Shown here in pieces: positions 63,598 to 64,000 of a stretch of DNA of 64,000 nt (the first letter of the stretch is position 1; each line of letters starts with the position of its first letter). Source of the DNA: Gemmatimonadota bacterium. Its GTDB lineage: Bacteria; Gemmatimonadota; Gemmatimonadetes; Gemmatimonadales; Gemmatimonadaceae. A program made the position numbers and the translations under genes. The notes under the pieces are model-generated. The model was not told where the DNA came from, searched no databases, and saw nothing but the letters and a program-made list of their open reading frames with translations. The stretch lies in the NCBI GenBank assembly GCA_027307165.1, contig DAHUXM010000027.1, positions 186,001 through 250,000 on the forward strand, written 5' to 3'.

Positions 63598-64000
63598 TCA
63601 CGGACGTGACGCCGGAAAGCCGGGAATCCGGCCGACATTGTACGTGAGTCCCGCGTACGCAGAATTGCCGCCCATGTGCTGAGCGTTCAGGATCACTCCG
63701 GCATCGAACACCAACCACGGCCGGACTTGCAGCGTGGGGCCGGCGAGCACGCCAATTTGCGGCGGCGTGCCTGAGGCTCCGCTGGTCCCGGGATAGGTAA
63801 AGAGCTCGACGACAGCGCCCAGCGCGTCGCGAATCGGTGCTCCGAAGGATGCGGTAAGGAGCGTGGCATTGACGGGCGCAGTGGATCCGTTGCCAGAGCG
63901 GCGCGTGTAACCGGCATTCAGATCCAGCTCTCCGCTCCCGATCGGACGGCTCGAGATAACGAGCAGCGACACATCAGTTGTCCCGGTACTGATTCCGTGC
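63598..64000 (-). CDS. Partial outer-membrane transporter-like protein, N-terminus beyond window end
   Basis: Reading the minus strand from the window end, the frame is open from 64000 to the stop at 63598, so only the last 133 residues are present. The segments STGTTDVSLLVISSRPIGSG, ELDLNAGYTRRSGNG and AGPTLQVRPWLVFDAGVILN are typical of the last strands of barrels in the MetA-pathway/phenol-degradation-like transporter family. A GTG at 63972 is an internal codon, not a start. Confidence 0.75.
   Translation of the reverse strand, partial: HGISTGTTDVSLLVISSRPIGSGELDLNAGYTRRSGNGSTAPVNATLLTASFGAPIRDALGAVVELFTYPGTSGASGTPPQIGVLAGPTLQVRPWLVFDAGVILNAQHMGGNSAYAGLTYNVGRIPGFPASRP

Overview
The window is GC-rich, densely coded chromosomal DNA with no rRNA, tRNA, CRISPR array or insertion sequence that I can see. 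The gene content points to Gemmatimonadota, probably Gemmatimonadaceae. This is an inference from architecture, not from a marker gene: many secreted peptidases with signal peptides ending in AQ or GQ, a SusC/SusD pair outside an obvious Bacteroidota background, TPR proteins fused or linked to HD-GYP and AraC-type regulators, many lipobox proteins, and frequent GTG and TTG starts.

Layout. 1-6750: a lipoprotein cut by the window edge, a small membrane protein, an RNB-family exoribonuclease, an M13 and an M28 metallopeptidase, and a small conserved protein. 7081-8630: yajQ, a GNAT acetyltransferase and a convergent type IV pilin gene with a good sigma-54 promoter. 8758-14489: a minus-strand tripartite RND efflux operon (TolC-like, permease, adaptor). 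14600-18848: a TauE/SafE permease with DUF1634 partner, an M61 peptidase and a histidine-kinase-like protein without an ATPase domain. 18867-27760: hrpB, a GCPII-like M28 peptidase, an S10 carboxypeptidase, and a split DsbD system. 27961-35892: a TolB-like propeller, then a regulatory cluster (lipoprotein, TPR protein, sigma-54 activator, TPR-HD-GYP protein, orphan ABC solute-binding lipoprotein), headed by a second sigma-54 promoter. 36074-38696: M1 peptidase and alpha/beta hydrolase. 38693-42206: a minus-strand cluster of two AraC-type regulators around a TPR protein, next to a tiny exported lipopeptide gene, with AraC-style direct repeats upstream of both units. 42543-54105: a metallo-beta-lactamase-fold hydrolase, an amidohydrolase-S9 peptidase-SusC-SusD operon, and a tandem retropepsin-PDZ protease. 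54231-64000: a 70-codon Ser/Cys-rich peptide gene, a PD40 protein, a YbaK-type deacylase, small secreted proteins, a Met/His-rich outer-membrane protein with a Cys/His-rich partner, a lipoprotein, a beta-propeller and the end of an outer-membrane protein gene.

Two themes run through the window. The first is extracellular or periplasmic protein breakdown: seven peptidase families (M13, M28 twice, M61, M1, S10, S9, retropepsin) with a SusCD importer genetically fused to an S9 peptidase. The second is surface and c-di-GMP related control: YajQ, pilin, HD-GYP and a sigma-54 activator, with both sigma-54 promoters found in the same window. The best candidate for an undescribed system is the TPR/AraC/small lipopeptide cluster at 38693-42346, which has the parts expected of a peptide-sensing circuit; that function is a hypothesis only.
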